DNA of 6,021 bases from Hyphomicrobiales bacterium (GCA_027031305.1 JALVRJ010000113.1:1-6021); one strand, 5' to 3'. Shown: positions 1 through 5,332, counted from the first letter of the stretch. Program-made: numbers and translations. Notes: generated by a model from the letters alone, not told the origin.

Positions 1-13
1 GGGAGACAGAACG

Positions 14-211
14 ATGCAGAAGAACATGGGAACCGTGCAGCGCATCATCTGGATCGTTTTCGGGCTGGCGCTGCTGGCCTGGGCCATTCTGGGGTCCGGA
101 GACTACAAGTGGATCGGCTGGATCGGCATCGTGCCGCTGGCCACCGGGCTCATTGGCTGGTGCGCCATCAACGCCATTCTCGGCATCAACACGGCCGAGA
201 AGAAAGCCTGA
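14..211 (+). CDS. DUF2892 / YgaP-like small inner-membrane protein
   Basis: A 65-residue protein with two hydrophobic segments, about residues 10-27 and 33-58, joined by a short polar turn (GSGDYKW). The N-terminus MQKNMGTVQRIIWIVFGLAL fits the DUF2892 pattern (Lys-Asn-x-Gly-x-x-x-Arg-x-x-Arg/Trp, then a helix with Gly-Leu-Ala), the membrane part also found at the C-terminus of E. coli YgaP. The ATG at 14 is preceded by GGGAG at 1-5 with an 8-base gap, which supports this start, although the frame stays open to the window edge. Proteins of this family are predicted inner-membrane proteins of unknown role; standalone versions lack the rhodanese domain of YgaP. The gene is followed by two hairpins (225-252 and 256-297) and so probably ends its transcript here. 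Family assignment is fairly firm; no function can be given. Confidence 0.85.
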   Translation: MQKNMGTVQRIIWIVFGLALLAWAILGSGDYKWIGWIGIVPLATGLIGWCAINAILGINTAEKKA

Positions 212-224
212 AGCGGGCGGGATC

Positions 225-252
225 TCGTCTTCGTTCGCACGCAAGAAGACGA
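225..252 (+). other. Small inverted repeat after the DUF2892 gene
   Basis: TCGTCTTC at 225-232 is the exact reverse complement of GAAGACGA at 245-252, giving an 8-bp stem with a 12-base loop. It lies 13 bases after the stop codon and just before the larger terminator hairpin, so it may help protect the 3' end or simply be part of a double terminator. There is no T-tract of its own. Confidence 0.4.
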
Positions 253-255
253 AGG

Positions 256-297
256 AAGGAAAATCGCGTCGAATGTTCATTCGGCGCGATTTTCCTT
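256..297 (+). terminator. Long hairpin terminator after the DUF2892 gene
   Basis: Bases 256-274 pair with 279-297 around the four-base loop GTTC, giving a 19-bp stem with one G-T wobble (269/284). The left arm is A-rich at its base and the right arm ends ATTTTCCTT, as in an intrinsic terminator whose U-tract is partly paired. It lies 45 bases after the stop of the first gene and 34 bases before the methyltransferase start, so it should separate the two transcripts. The near-perfect symmetry would also let it act on antisense transcription. Confidence 0.75.
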
Positions 298-330
298 GTC
301 CGGCGTCGGCAAACGGACTTTCCTGAAATC

Positions 331-963
331 ATGTCGCAAACGCTGAAACAGGCTTATGACTGGCTCATGCGCCCGGCACTGGAGCACGTGTGCGCCCTGG
401 GCCCGGTCATGAAGCAGCGCACACGCCTGCTGCCGCGGGCCGAGGGCTTGGTGCTGGAGCCAGGGGTGGGCACGGGGCTGAACCTGCCGCTGTATGACCC
501 GGACAAGGTGAAGTCCGTCATCGGCATCGACCCTTCCGCGCCCTACCTGGAAATGGCGAGGAAGCGCGCATCCGAGGCCCCGGTACCGGTGGAGCTGGTG
601 CAAGGCACGGCGGAGAAGTTGCCGCTGGAGGACAACTCCGTCGACACCGTGCTGCTTACCTACACCGGCTGTTCCATCCCCGACCTGGATGCCGCGCTGG
701 CCGAGTTCCGCCGCGTGCTGAAGCCTTCAGGGCGCGTTCTGTTGTGCGAGCACGGCCGCGCACGGGAACCGCGCGTGCAGAAGGTGCAAGACCTGCTCAA
801 CCCCGTCTGGCGCCCGCTGGCGGGCGGCTGCAACCTGAACCGCAACATCGCGGAAAAGCTGCAGGAGGCGGGCTTCGCCATCGAGCACATGGAGAATTTC
901 TACATGCTGCCGCGCCCGAAGTTCTTGAGCTGGCTCTATTTCGGCAGCGCCCGCCCGAGGTGA
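331..963 (+). CDS. Class I SAM-dependent methyltransferase (UbiE / METTL7-like)
   Basis: A 210-residue Rossmann-fold methyltransferase. Motif I is VLEPGVGTGLNLPLYD (residues 41-56), with the Gly-x-Gly-Thr-Gly SAM loop followed by Asn-Leu-Pro-Leu-Tyr, typical of UbiE-like and METTL7-like enzymes. The acidic residue that holds the SAM ribose is Asp67 in IGIDPS. QGTAEKLPLEDNSVDTV (91-107) is the adenine-contacting and motif-IV region, and VLKPSGRVLLCEHG (129-142) is the post-motif strand. GGCNLNR (165-171) matches the C-terminal block GGC-x-L-x-R of METTL7-like proteins. The substrate cannot be read; small lipophilic, thiol or quinone-like acceptors are known in related families. The reading frame is open back to 109, but homology begins at the ATG at 331. 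That start has no Shine-Dalgarno sequence. No terminator is visible after it. Confidence 0.88.
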   Translation: MSQTLKQAYDWLMRPALEHVCALGPVMKQRTRLLPRAEGLVLEPGVGTGLNLPLYDPDKVKSVIGIDPSAPYLEMARKRASEAPVPVELVQGTAEKLPLEDNSVDTVLLTYTGCSIPDLDAALAEFRRVLKPSGRVLLCEHGRAREPRVQKVQDLLNPVWRPLAGGCNLNRNIAEKLQEAGFAIEHMENFYMLPRPKFLSWLYFGSARPR

Positions 964-1027
964 ATTCACGTTACCTCTACCTTGAAGAATCATCCGGTAT
1001 GAACGATGAATGCATTTGATAAATGAT

Positions 1028-1049
1028 AACTTGGACAAACCCGCAAGTT
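1028..1049. promoter_or_regulatory. Dyad upstream of the PemK-like gene (possible operator)
   Basis: AACTTG at 1028-1033 and CAAGTT at 1044-1049 form a perfect 6-bp inverted repeat separated by 10 bases, ending 13 bases before the PemK-like start codon. Upstream lies the near-direct repeat TGATAA-A-TGATAA (1017-1029), in an AT-rich stretch that could hold a promoter, but no convincing -35/-10 pair is seen. Toxin-antitoxin loci are usually autoregulated through such dyads; here this is only a suggestion. The dyad could also form a weak hairpin over the translation start region. Confidence 0.3.
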
Positions 1050-1062
1050 TCCCATTCGAAAA

Positions 1063-1467
1063 ATGCCTTTGCTTTTTCACCCCAACCCGGGAACCTTTCT
1101 GATTTGCGATTTCAGAAAGGGCTTTTGCAAGCCGGAGATGACGAAGCGTCGTCCCGTCGTGGTGATATCCCCCAGGTTCAGACGACGCGAAGGGCTATGC
1201 ACTGTGGTTCCTCTCAGCACCACACCACCCAAACCTGTTGAGCCCTATCATGTTCTATTGAAATTGCCCGAACCCTTGCATCCCAAAAAATGGCCGGCCA
1301 CTGAGGTCTGGGCGAAATGCGACATGGTGGCTGTGGTATCCTTTCAACGTCTTGATCTGATACGGCTGGAAAAACAAAACGGCAAACGGATCTACAACCA
1401 GAGCAGATTGGACCCGGATACCCTGCAAGCTATTCGCAAGGCCGTGGCCTATAGCATTGGCCTGTAA
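1063..1467 (+). CDS. PemK/MazF-superfamily protein, YifN type (putative toxin)
   Basis: A 134-residue protein with the hallmarks of the YifN branch of the PemK/MazF fold (COG3692). The N-terminal strand GTFLICDFRKGF (residues 10-21) is followed by PEMTKRRPVVVISPR (24-38), which carries the conserved Arg-Pro-Val-Val-Val-Ile-Ser segment. CTVVPLSTTPP (46-56) gives the second core strand and the Ser/Thr-rich loop, and WAKCDMVAVVSFQRLDLI (83-100) the C-terminal strand. Related PemK/MazF proteins are ribosome-independent mRNA endonucleases; activity of YifN-type members is much less documented, so toxin is inferred from the fold. The ATG at 1063 is preceded by no Shine-Dalgarno and the frame is stopped at 1027. 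No antitoxin-sized gene lies directly upstream or downstream. Instead a probable RNA gene begins at its 3' end. Its base composition is clearly less GC-rich than its neighbours, suggesting transfer. Confidence 0.85.
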   Translation: MPLLFHPNPGTFLICDFRKGFCKPEMTKRRPVVVISPRFRRREGLCTVVPLSTTPPKPVEPYHVLLKLPEPLHPKKWPATEVWAKCDMVAVVSFQRLDLIRLEKQNGKRIYNQSRLDPDTLQAIRKAVAYSIGL

Positions 1468-1486
1468 ATCTGGATTTTGATATAAT
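1457..1486 (+). promoter_or_regulatory. Sigma-70-like promoter for the downstream RNA
   Basis: TTGGCC (1457-1462, four of six consensus -35 bases) and a perfect TATAAT (1481-1486) are separated by 18 bases. The -35 lies inside the last codons of the PemK-like gene and the -10 lies 13 bases after its stop codon. The predicted start of transcription is near 1493. The -10 sits within the odd palindrome GATAT-A-ATATC (1479-1489), so a repressor could also bind here. No reading frame with a ribosome binding site follows, which points to an RNA product. Confidence 0.55.
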
Positions 1487-1492
1487 ATCTGG

Positions 1493-1621
1493 CAATTTCG
1501 GTCTTTTTGTGCTATATGTATGGTGATCCCGCTCTGCCGAAAGGCATCGGGCTTTAAGACCGCGTATCGCGGCAGGCCGTGCAGAAGAAGCGAAAGCAAG
1601 CTTCGGCACGGCCTTTAGTTT
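1493..1621 (+). ncRNA. Putative small structured RNA next to the YifN-type toxin
   Basis: From the predicted start near 1493 to the terminator at 1621 there is a transcript-sized unit of about 130 bases with no credible coding frame but clear RNA-like structure. Hairpin 1 pairs CCCG (1528-1531) with CGGG (1548-1551) and TGCC (1535-1538) with GGCA (1543-1546), capped by the GNRA tetraloop GAAA (1539-1542), with an internal CTC/T loop. Hairpin 2 is CCGCG-TAT-CGCGG (1560-1572). Hairpin 3 (1574-1614) is the terminator. TGCCG (1535-1539) can alternatively pair with CGGCA (1570-1574), so a conformational switch is possible. The 5' part is AT-rich. I do not recognise a named RNA family. Its position against a PemK-fold gene that lacks a protein antitoxin makes an RNA partner, as in type III systems, a possible but unproven role. 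It could equally be an unrelated sRNA. Confidence 0.5.
1574..1621 (+). terminator. Terminator of the putative RNA
   Basis: AGGCCGTGC (1574-1582) pairs exactly with GCACGGCCT (1606-1614). Inside it GAAGC (1587-1591) pairs with GCTTC (1600-1604). The hairpin is followed by TTTAGTTT (1614-1621). The T-tract is interrupted, so efficiency may be moderate. It lies between the RNA and the convergent sulP gene, whose stop codon is 22 bases further on. Read on the minus strand it has no U-tract, so it probably serves only the rightward transcript. Confidence 0.65.
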
Positions 1622-1642
1622 GCCCACGAATATCCCTCTGCA

Positions 1643-3526
1643 TCATCTGCCGTTTGCGCAGTCTCCCGGGCGGCGCAGGGGGCAGCGGGCGCCATCGCCG
1701 CAGTCGGAACAGCGCACGCGCGCCAGCGCGTGGCAGATCGCGTCCGTCGGCCGCTCGAAAATACAAAATCCCTCGCCCACCCCGGCACCTTCCGGCGCGC
1801 GGCGGCTGTGCCCGCCCTTCGCCACTTCCTCTTCCAGCATCAGACAACGCCTCAGAGCCGCCCGCACGTGATGATTCGCCCGTGCGATGAACAGCTCCAC
1901 GCCCAGCTTCCCCAGCCGCCGCTTCAGCTCGATGATCACGTCCATGCCCGAGGAATCGATGGAATTGACCGCCGAGAAATCAAGGATGACGAATTGCGCC
2001 CGCGGATATTCGGCGACGAAGTGCAAAATGCGGTTCTCGAAATGCCCGGCATTGGCGAAATACAGCGACATGTATGGACGGATGACCAGGATGCGCGAGC
2101 ACCGGGGCGCCTGCGGGTGATTGTGCGCGTCCGCCAGCCGTCCGTTTTGCAACCGCACCAGCATGGCCACGCGCGGACGCATGGTGCGGTAGATGAACAA
2201 CACCACGGAAAGGAGGATGCCACCAAAGATGCCCACCTCCAGCCGCGGCGCGAACACGAGCGTCAGCACGAAGGTGACCACGGCCACCACCGCGTCCTGC
2301 CGCTCCACCCGCCACGCGCGCCGGATCGGCTCGAGGTGAAACAGCCCCGTCACCGCGACGATGATGATGACCGCCAGCGTCGCTTGTGGCAGGTGATACA
2401 GCAATGGCGTCAGGAATAGCAGCGTCAGCGCCACCGCCGCGCTGGCAACCATGGTGGAAAAGGGCGTGCGCCCACCATTGTCCAGATTCACCGCCGAGCG
2501 CGAGAACGAGGCCGACACCGGGTAGCCGCCGGAAAAGGCCGCCGCCAGGTTCGCCGCCCCCTGCCCGAACAGCTCCTGGTTGGCCTGCAACCGCTGGCGC
2601 GTCTTCGCCGCCAGAGCGCGCGCGATGGACACCGCCTCCAAATAGCCCAACAGGGCGATGACCACCGCCGCTGGCAATAGCCTTGCGGCCATATCGGCAT
2701 CCGGCGGCGGCGGCGAAAGATGCGGCAGGCCGGTCGGGATCTCGCCGATGACGCGCCCGCCCGCCGCGCCATAGCCCATCAGCCATGACACCACCGTCGC
2801 CACCGCCACCGCCACCAGCACGCTTGGCCAGCGCGGCCGCAGCTTGCGCACCGCGACGATGACGAGGAAACTCAGCGCCGCCAGCGCCACGGTGGGCCAG
2901 TGCACGCCCTGCATCATGGCCTGCAATGTGTGCCACACGGTCTGCAAGTGCCACTGCCCCCGGGGCGCGGAAACGCCGAACAGCTTGCCCATTTGCGCCG
3001 TGGCGATGATGATGACCCCGGCGTTGGTGAACCCCGCCACCACCGGGTGCGACAGAAAGTCCACCAGCACCCCCAGCCGCAACAGCCCCAGGCCGATCTG
3101 GATGAGCCCCACCAGCAGCGCCAGCATCATCGCCGCCCGCATGGCCATTTGCGCATCGCCATTGGCCAGCGGCGCGATGGCTGCGAAGGTCATGAGCGAG
3201 ATGAGCGACACCGGGCCGGTGACCATCTGCCGCGAGGAACCGAACAGGGCGGCGAGCACCGGCGGCAGAAGGGCCGCGTAAAACCCCGCCTGCGGCGGCA
3301 GGCCCGCCAGCTGGGCGAAGGCCATGGCCTGGGGAATCAGCAACAGGGCGATGGAAATGCCGGCAATGACATCGGCCCGCAGGACTTCCGGGTCACGGAT
3401 TTCGGCCAGCCGCCGCACCCCGGGCGGCAACCATGCCAGCCTTCCCGTTTCCTCTCCTTCCCGAAGGCCGCGCCGGCGCATTCCGCCTCCAATTGCCGCT
3501 TTTGCATTCTCCCCGCTTTCTGCCAT
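1643..3526 (-). CDS. SulP-family anion permease with STAS domain
   Basis: A 627-residue SulP (SLC26-type) transporter. After a cytoplasmic N-terminus of about 60 residues comes the SulP core: PQAMAFAQLAGLPPQAGFYA, FGSSRQMVTGPVSL and the block ANQELFGQGAANLAAAFSGG, followed by PVSASFSRSAVN. About 10-14 membrane helices extend to near residue 445. A STAS domain follows (about 475-600), with LDFSAVNSIDSSGMD as its core and the Ser-Ser-Gly loop that is the phosphorylation site region in anti-sigma antagonists. The protein ends in a tail with Cys-x2-Cys-x5-Cys-x7-Cys. SulP proteins move sulfate, bicarbonate or dicarboxylates across the inner membrane; the substrate cannot be told here. The frame extends to a TTG at 3553 (636 residues). 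The ATG at 3526 is preferred by codon type, but neither start has a Shine-Dalgarno. No terminator is visible after the stop. Confidence 0.92.
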   Translation of the reverse strand: MAESGENAKAAIGGGMRRRGLREGEETGRLAWLPPGVRRLAEIRDPEVLRADVIAGISIALLLIPQAMAFAQLAGLPPQAGFYAALLPPVLAALFGSSRQMVTGPVSLISLMTFAAIAPLANGDAQMAMRAAMMLALLVGLIQIGLGLLRLGVLVDFLSHPVVAGFTNAGVIIIATAQMGKLFGVSAPRGQWHLQTVWHTLQAMMQGVHWPTVALAALSFLVIVAVRKLRPRWPSVLVAVAVATVVSWLMGYGAAGGRVIGEIPTGLPHLSPPPPDADMAARLLPAAVVIALLGYLEAVSIARALAAKTRQRLQANQELFGQGAANLAAAFSGGYPVSASFSRSAVNLDNGGRTPFSTMVASAAVALTLLFLTPLLYHLPQATLAVIIIVAVTGLFHLEPIRRAWRVERQDAVVAVVTFVLTLVFAPRLEVGIFGGILLSVVLFIYRTMRPRVAMLVRLQNGRLADAHNHPQAPRCSRILVIRPYMSLYFANAGHFENRILHFVAEYPRAQFVILDFSAVNSIDSSGMDVIIELKRRLGKLGVELFIARANHHVRAALRRCLMLEEEVAKGGHSRRAPEGAGVGEGFCIFERPTDAICHALARVRCSDCGDGARCPLRRPGDCANGR

Positions 3527-3567
3527 AAGGCGAAAAAAGCGCACGCGTGGCAAGAGGCAGCGGTCAA

Positions 3568-4674
3568 GTGGCCAGGAACATCGACAATGGCAAGACGCGC
3601 ACCGTGCGCATATGGATGCTCACCGGCGCCCGCGCCGGCGACAATGCCCAGGTGCGCGCCTTGGCGGCGCTATTGACGGAACATCTGAAGACTCTCGAAA
3701 CCACTACGACGACGGAGGAAAAAAACCTTTTTTACAATACCTTGCGCCTGTTTCCCAATATTCTCCTCCCCGCCACCACCTCCATTCTGACCGCAGCCGC
3801 CAGAAGCACCCTCCAGCCCCCCTGGCCCGATCTCGTCATCGGCGTCGGGCGGCGCTCGGTGCCGGTGGCGCGCTGGATAAGGCGCCAGCACCCCGCCACG
3901 CGCATCGTCTGGCTCGGGCGCCCGCGCGCGCCACTGAAGTGGTTCGACCTGCTGCTCACCACACCCCAATATGGCCTACCGGAAGACGAGCCGAACGTTA
4001 TCGCGCTCGACCTGCCCCCGGCCCCACCGCCGGAGCGCGACGAGGCGGAACGCGCCCGCTGGCGCGACAGGTTCGCCCACCTGCCCCGCCCGTGGCTTGG
4101 CGTGCTGGTCGGCGGCGCCCGCTGGCCGCTGCTGTTCGACGCCAACGATGCCAAGCACCTCGGCGCGGCGGTGGAGGAATTGCGCGCGCGCACCGGCGGC
4201 GCCTGGCTGGTTTCCACCTCGCCGCGCACCGGCATCCGCCAGGCGCGGGCCTTGCGCGAAATGCTGAAGTCTCCCGGCTGGTTTCATTTCTGGCGCGCCG
4301 ACGGCCAGCCGCGAAACAACCCTCACCGCGCCATCCTGGCGCTCGCCGATGGCTTCGTGGTCACCGCCGATTCCGCCTCCATGATCGCCGAGGCCGTGCG
4401 CACCGGGCGCCAAACACGCCTGTTTCCCATGCGCCGCTCGCCGCTGGCCCCGCGCTGGCGGGCGCAACGCGGGCCGGCGCGCTGGCTGGCCATCCATGGC
4501 CTGCTCACCCCGCCGCGCGACATGCACGCCTTCGCCGAGCGCCTGGTGCGCCACGGCATGGCGTGCTGGGTCGACGCCGACACCCCGGCCGAAGCCGCCA
4601 GTGCGCCTTCCGGTTTGCGGGAAACGGCGCTGGAAGAAGCGCTGGAACGGATTGCACGGTGGTTTGAAACATAG
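3568..4674 (+). CDS. ELM1-family (mitochondrial fission ELM1-like, COG3660) protein
   Basis: A 368-residue protein of the ELM1/DUF1022 family (PF06258), which has a GT-B glycosyltransferase-like fold. The N-terminal motif RIWMLTGARAGDNAQ (residues 14-28) matches the family signature. PDLVIGVGRRSVPVARWIRR (87-106) and GRPRAPLKWFDLLLTTP (117-133) follow, then the second half WLGVLVGGARW (176-186), WLVSTSPRTG (213-222) and NPHRAILALADGFVVTADSA (251-270), the last resembling the nucleotide-sugar binding face of GT-B enzymes. In plants ELM1 recruits a dynamin to mitochondria; the bacterial role is unknown, and envelope glycan work is only a guess from the fold. GTG at 3568 is chosen because AAGAGG (3553-3558) lies nine bases upstream; GTG 3547 and GTG 3604 are alternatives. 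Residues 42-58, Thr/Glu-rich, look like a lineage-specific insert. Confidence 0.85.
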   Translation: MARNIDNGKTRTVRIWMLTGARAGDNAQVRALAALLTEHLKTLETTTTTEEKNLFYNTLRLFPNILLPATTSILTAAARSTLQPPWPDLVIGVGRRSVPVARWIRRQHPATRIVWLGRPRAPLKWFDLLLTTPQYGLPEDEPNVIALDLPPAPPPERDEAERARWRDRFAHLPRPWLGVLVGGARWPLLFDANDAKHLGAAVEELRARTGGAWLVSTSPRTGIRQARALREMLKSPGWFHFWRADGQPRNNPHRAILALADGFVVTADSASMIAEAVRTGRQTRLFPMRRSPLAPRWRAQRGPARWLAIHGLLTPPRDMHAFAERLVRHGMACWVDADTPAEAASAPSGLRETALEEALERIARWFET

Positions 4675-4708
4675 GATAATCCCAAGTTGCGCAAAGACTG
4701 ACTGGCAA

Positions 4709-4778
4709 AACCACCCCGCACCCCACCCCCGGGCTCTTGTATTTCACGTTTTGGGGTAAGTGGGGGTGGTGGGTGGTT
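4709..4778 (+). repeat. G/C-skewed imperfect inverted repeat, possible terminator or upstream regulator of the DsrC-like gene
   Basis: AACCACCC (4709-4716) is the exact complement of GGGTGGTT (4771-4778). Inside, CACCCCAC (4719-4726) can pair with the GTGGGG-G-TG run near 4760-4768 with one bulged G. The right arm is strongly G-rich on the + strand, with tracts of 4, 5, 2, 3 and 2 guanines between 4754 and 4776, so a two-layer G-quadruplex is possible. It begins 34 bases after the ELM1-family stop codon and ends just before the TATAAT box of the next gene. Only TTCTT follows it, so terminator function is uncertain. Confidence 0.45.
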
Positions 4779-4793
4779 CTTCATGCATTCCAG

Positions 4794-4799
4794 TATAAT
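4794..4799 (+). promoter_or_regulatory. -10 element of the DsrC-like gene
   Basis: A perfect TATAAT lies 37 bases before the ATG, giving a predicted transcript start near 4806 and a leader of about 30 bases. No acceptable -35 is found at 16-18 bases upstream, where the G-rich arm of the inverted repeat lies instead. This suggests an activated promoter or one that depends on the upstream structure. Confidence 0.5.
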
Positions 4800-4836
4800 C
4801 CGTTCATCCCCACGCAACCCGAGAGGAGGAGAAACC

Positions 4837-5175
4837 ATGGGCTTCAATTTCAAGGGCGAGGAAATCGAAACCGATGAGCGCGGCTACCTCGTCAATACCG
4901 CAGACTGGAGCGAGGAGCTGGCCGAGGCCATGGCCGAGGCCGAAGGCATTACTCTCACCGACAAGCACTGGGACATCATCAACTACCTGCGCGATGAGTA
5001 TTTCAACAACAACGGAAACCAGCCCAACACCCGCGCCATCGTCAAGGCCATGAGCGAAAAGTGGGGCGAGAAGGTCAAGCAGAAGGACGTCTACGACCTC
5101 TTCCCACTCGACCCTTCCAAGCAGGCGGGGCGCATCGCCGGCCTGCCCGAATCGAAGCGCAAGGGCGGCTACTGA
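4837..5175 (+). CDS. DsrC/TusE-family protein lacking both conserved cysteines
   Basis: A 112-residue acidic protein with the DsrC/TusE fold: ERGYLVNTADWSEELAEAMA (14-33), then LTDKHWDIINYLRDEYFNNN (40-59) and the C-terminal arm DLFPLDPSKQAGRIAGLP (87-104). DsrC has two redox cysteines in this arm, one before (K/R)-(V/I)-AGLP and one as the penultimate residue; TusE keeps only the penultimate one. Here the first position is Gly98 and the penultimate is Gly111, and the protein has no cysteine at all. It therefore cannot carry a persulfide or trisulfide. Cysteine-lacking paralogues of the family have been grouped as regulatory sulfur-related proteins (RspA); this placement is from memory and the function is inferred. 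The start is firm: GAGGAGGAG (4822-4830) lies six bases before the ATG. The gene stands alone, with its own promoter and a strong terminator. Confidence 0.88.
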   Translation: MGFNFKGEEIETDERGYLVNTADWSEELAEAMAEAEGITLTDKHWDIINYLRDEYFNNNGNQPNTRAIVKAMSEKWGEKVKQKDVYDLFPLDPSKQAGRIAGLPESKRKGGY

Positions 5176-5200
5176 CGCCTTCGCCCCTTCACGAAACTCC

Positions 5201-5235
5201 GGCCACCGCCGACGCCGGCGGATGGCCATTTTTTC
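5201..5235 (+). terminator. Intrinsic terminator of the DsrC-like gene
   Basis: GGCCACCGCCG (5201-5211) pairs with CGGCGG-A-TGGCC (5216-5227) around the loop ACGC, with one bulged A. It is followed by A and six T residues (5229-5234). This is a textbook Rho-independent terminator, 25 bases after the stop codon. Confidence 0.88.
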
Positions 5236-5282
5236 TTGCCGGCTCCACGCCCCGGGTAATGCGGCCTGAATCTGACACACAT

Positions 5283-5316
5283 GTTCAGCCGCGGTTCAGG
5301 TGGCATTTTCTACCTT
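5283..5316 (+). promoter_or_regulatory. Two-repeat activator box and -10 before the BA14K gene
   Basis: GTTCAG (5283-5288) is repeated exactly as GTTCAG (5294-5299) with five bases between, an 11-bp period that puts both copies on one face of the helix. Eleven bases further is TACCTT (5311-5316), a plausible -10, while the -35 position has no consensus. Direct hexamer repeats with five-base spacing overlapping the -35 region are how OmpR/PhoP-family response regulators activate promoters. The regulator is not known. The predicted transcript starts near 5323. Confidence 0.45.
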
Positions 5317-5332
5317 TTGAATGTGTTCACGA

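Noticed and set aside
109..330. Upstream extension of the methyltransferase frame
   Set aside because: It overlaps the DUF2892 gene and crosses its terminator, codes for Arg/His-rich sequence without family likeness, and the methyltransferase homology begins at 331.
1023..1241. Small plus-strand frame that could be an antitoxin upstream of the toxin
   Set aside because: It overlaps the toxin out of frame for most of its length, lacks a ribosome binding site and shows no antitoxin-like DNA-binding pattern.
1493..1621. The putative RNA as a ToxI-like repeat antitoxin
   Set aside because: No tandem repeats are present and it lies downstream of the toxin, so it cannot be called a classical type III antitoxin.
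1980..2954. Long minus-strand frame of 324 codons
   Set aside because: It lies inside sulP in another frame; the product is Gly/Ala/Arg-rich low-complexity sequence typical of shifted GC-rich DNA.
3324..4667. Long plus-strand frame of 447 codons
   Set aside because: It overlaps sulP and the ELM1-family gene out of frame; the translation is Arg/Pro/His-rich without recognisable motifs, whereas the other frame shows clear ELM1 signatures.
4687..4694. TTGCGCAA palindrome after the ELM1-family gene
   Set aside because: An eight-base palindrome is expected by chance and has neither a T-tract nor a promoter next to it.
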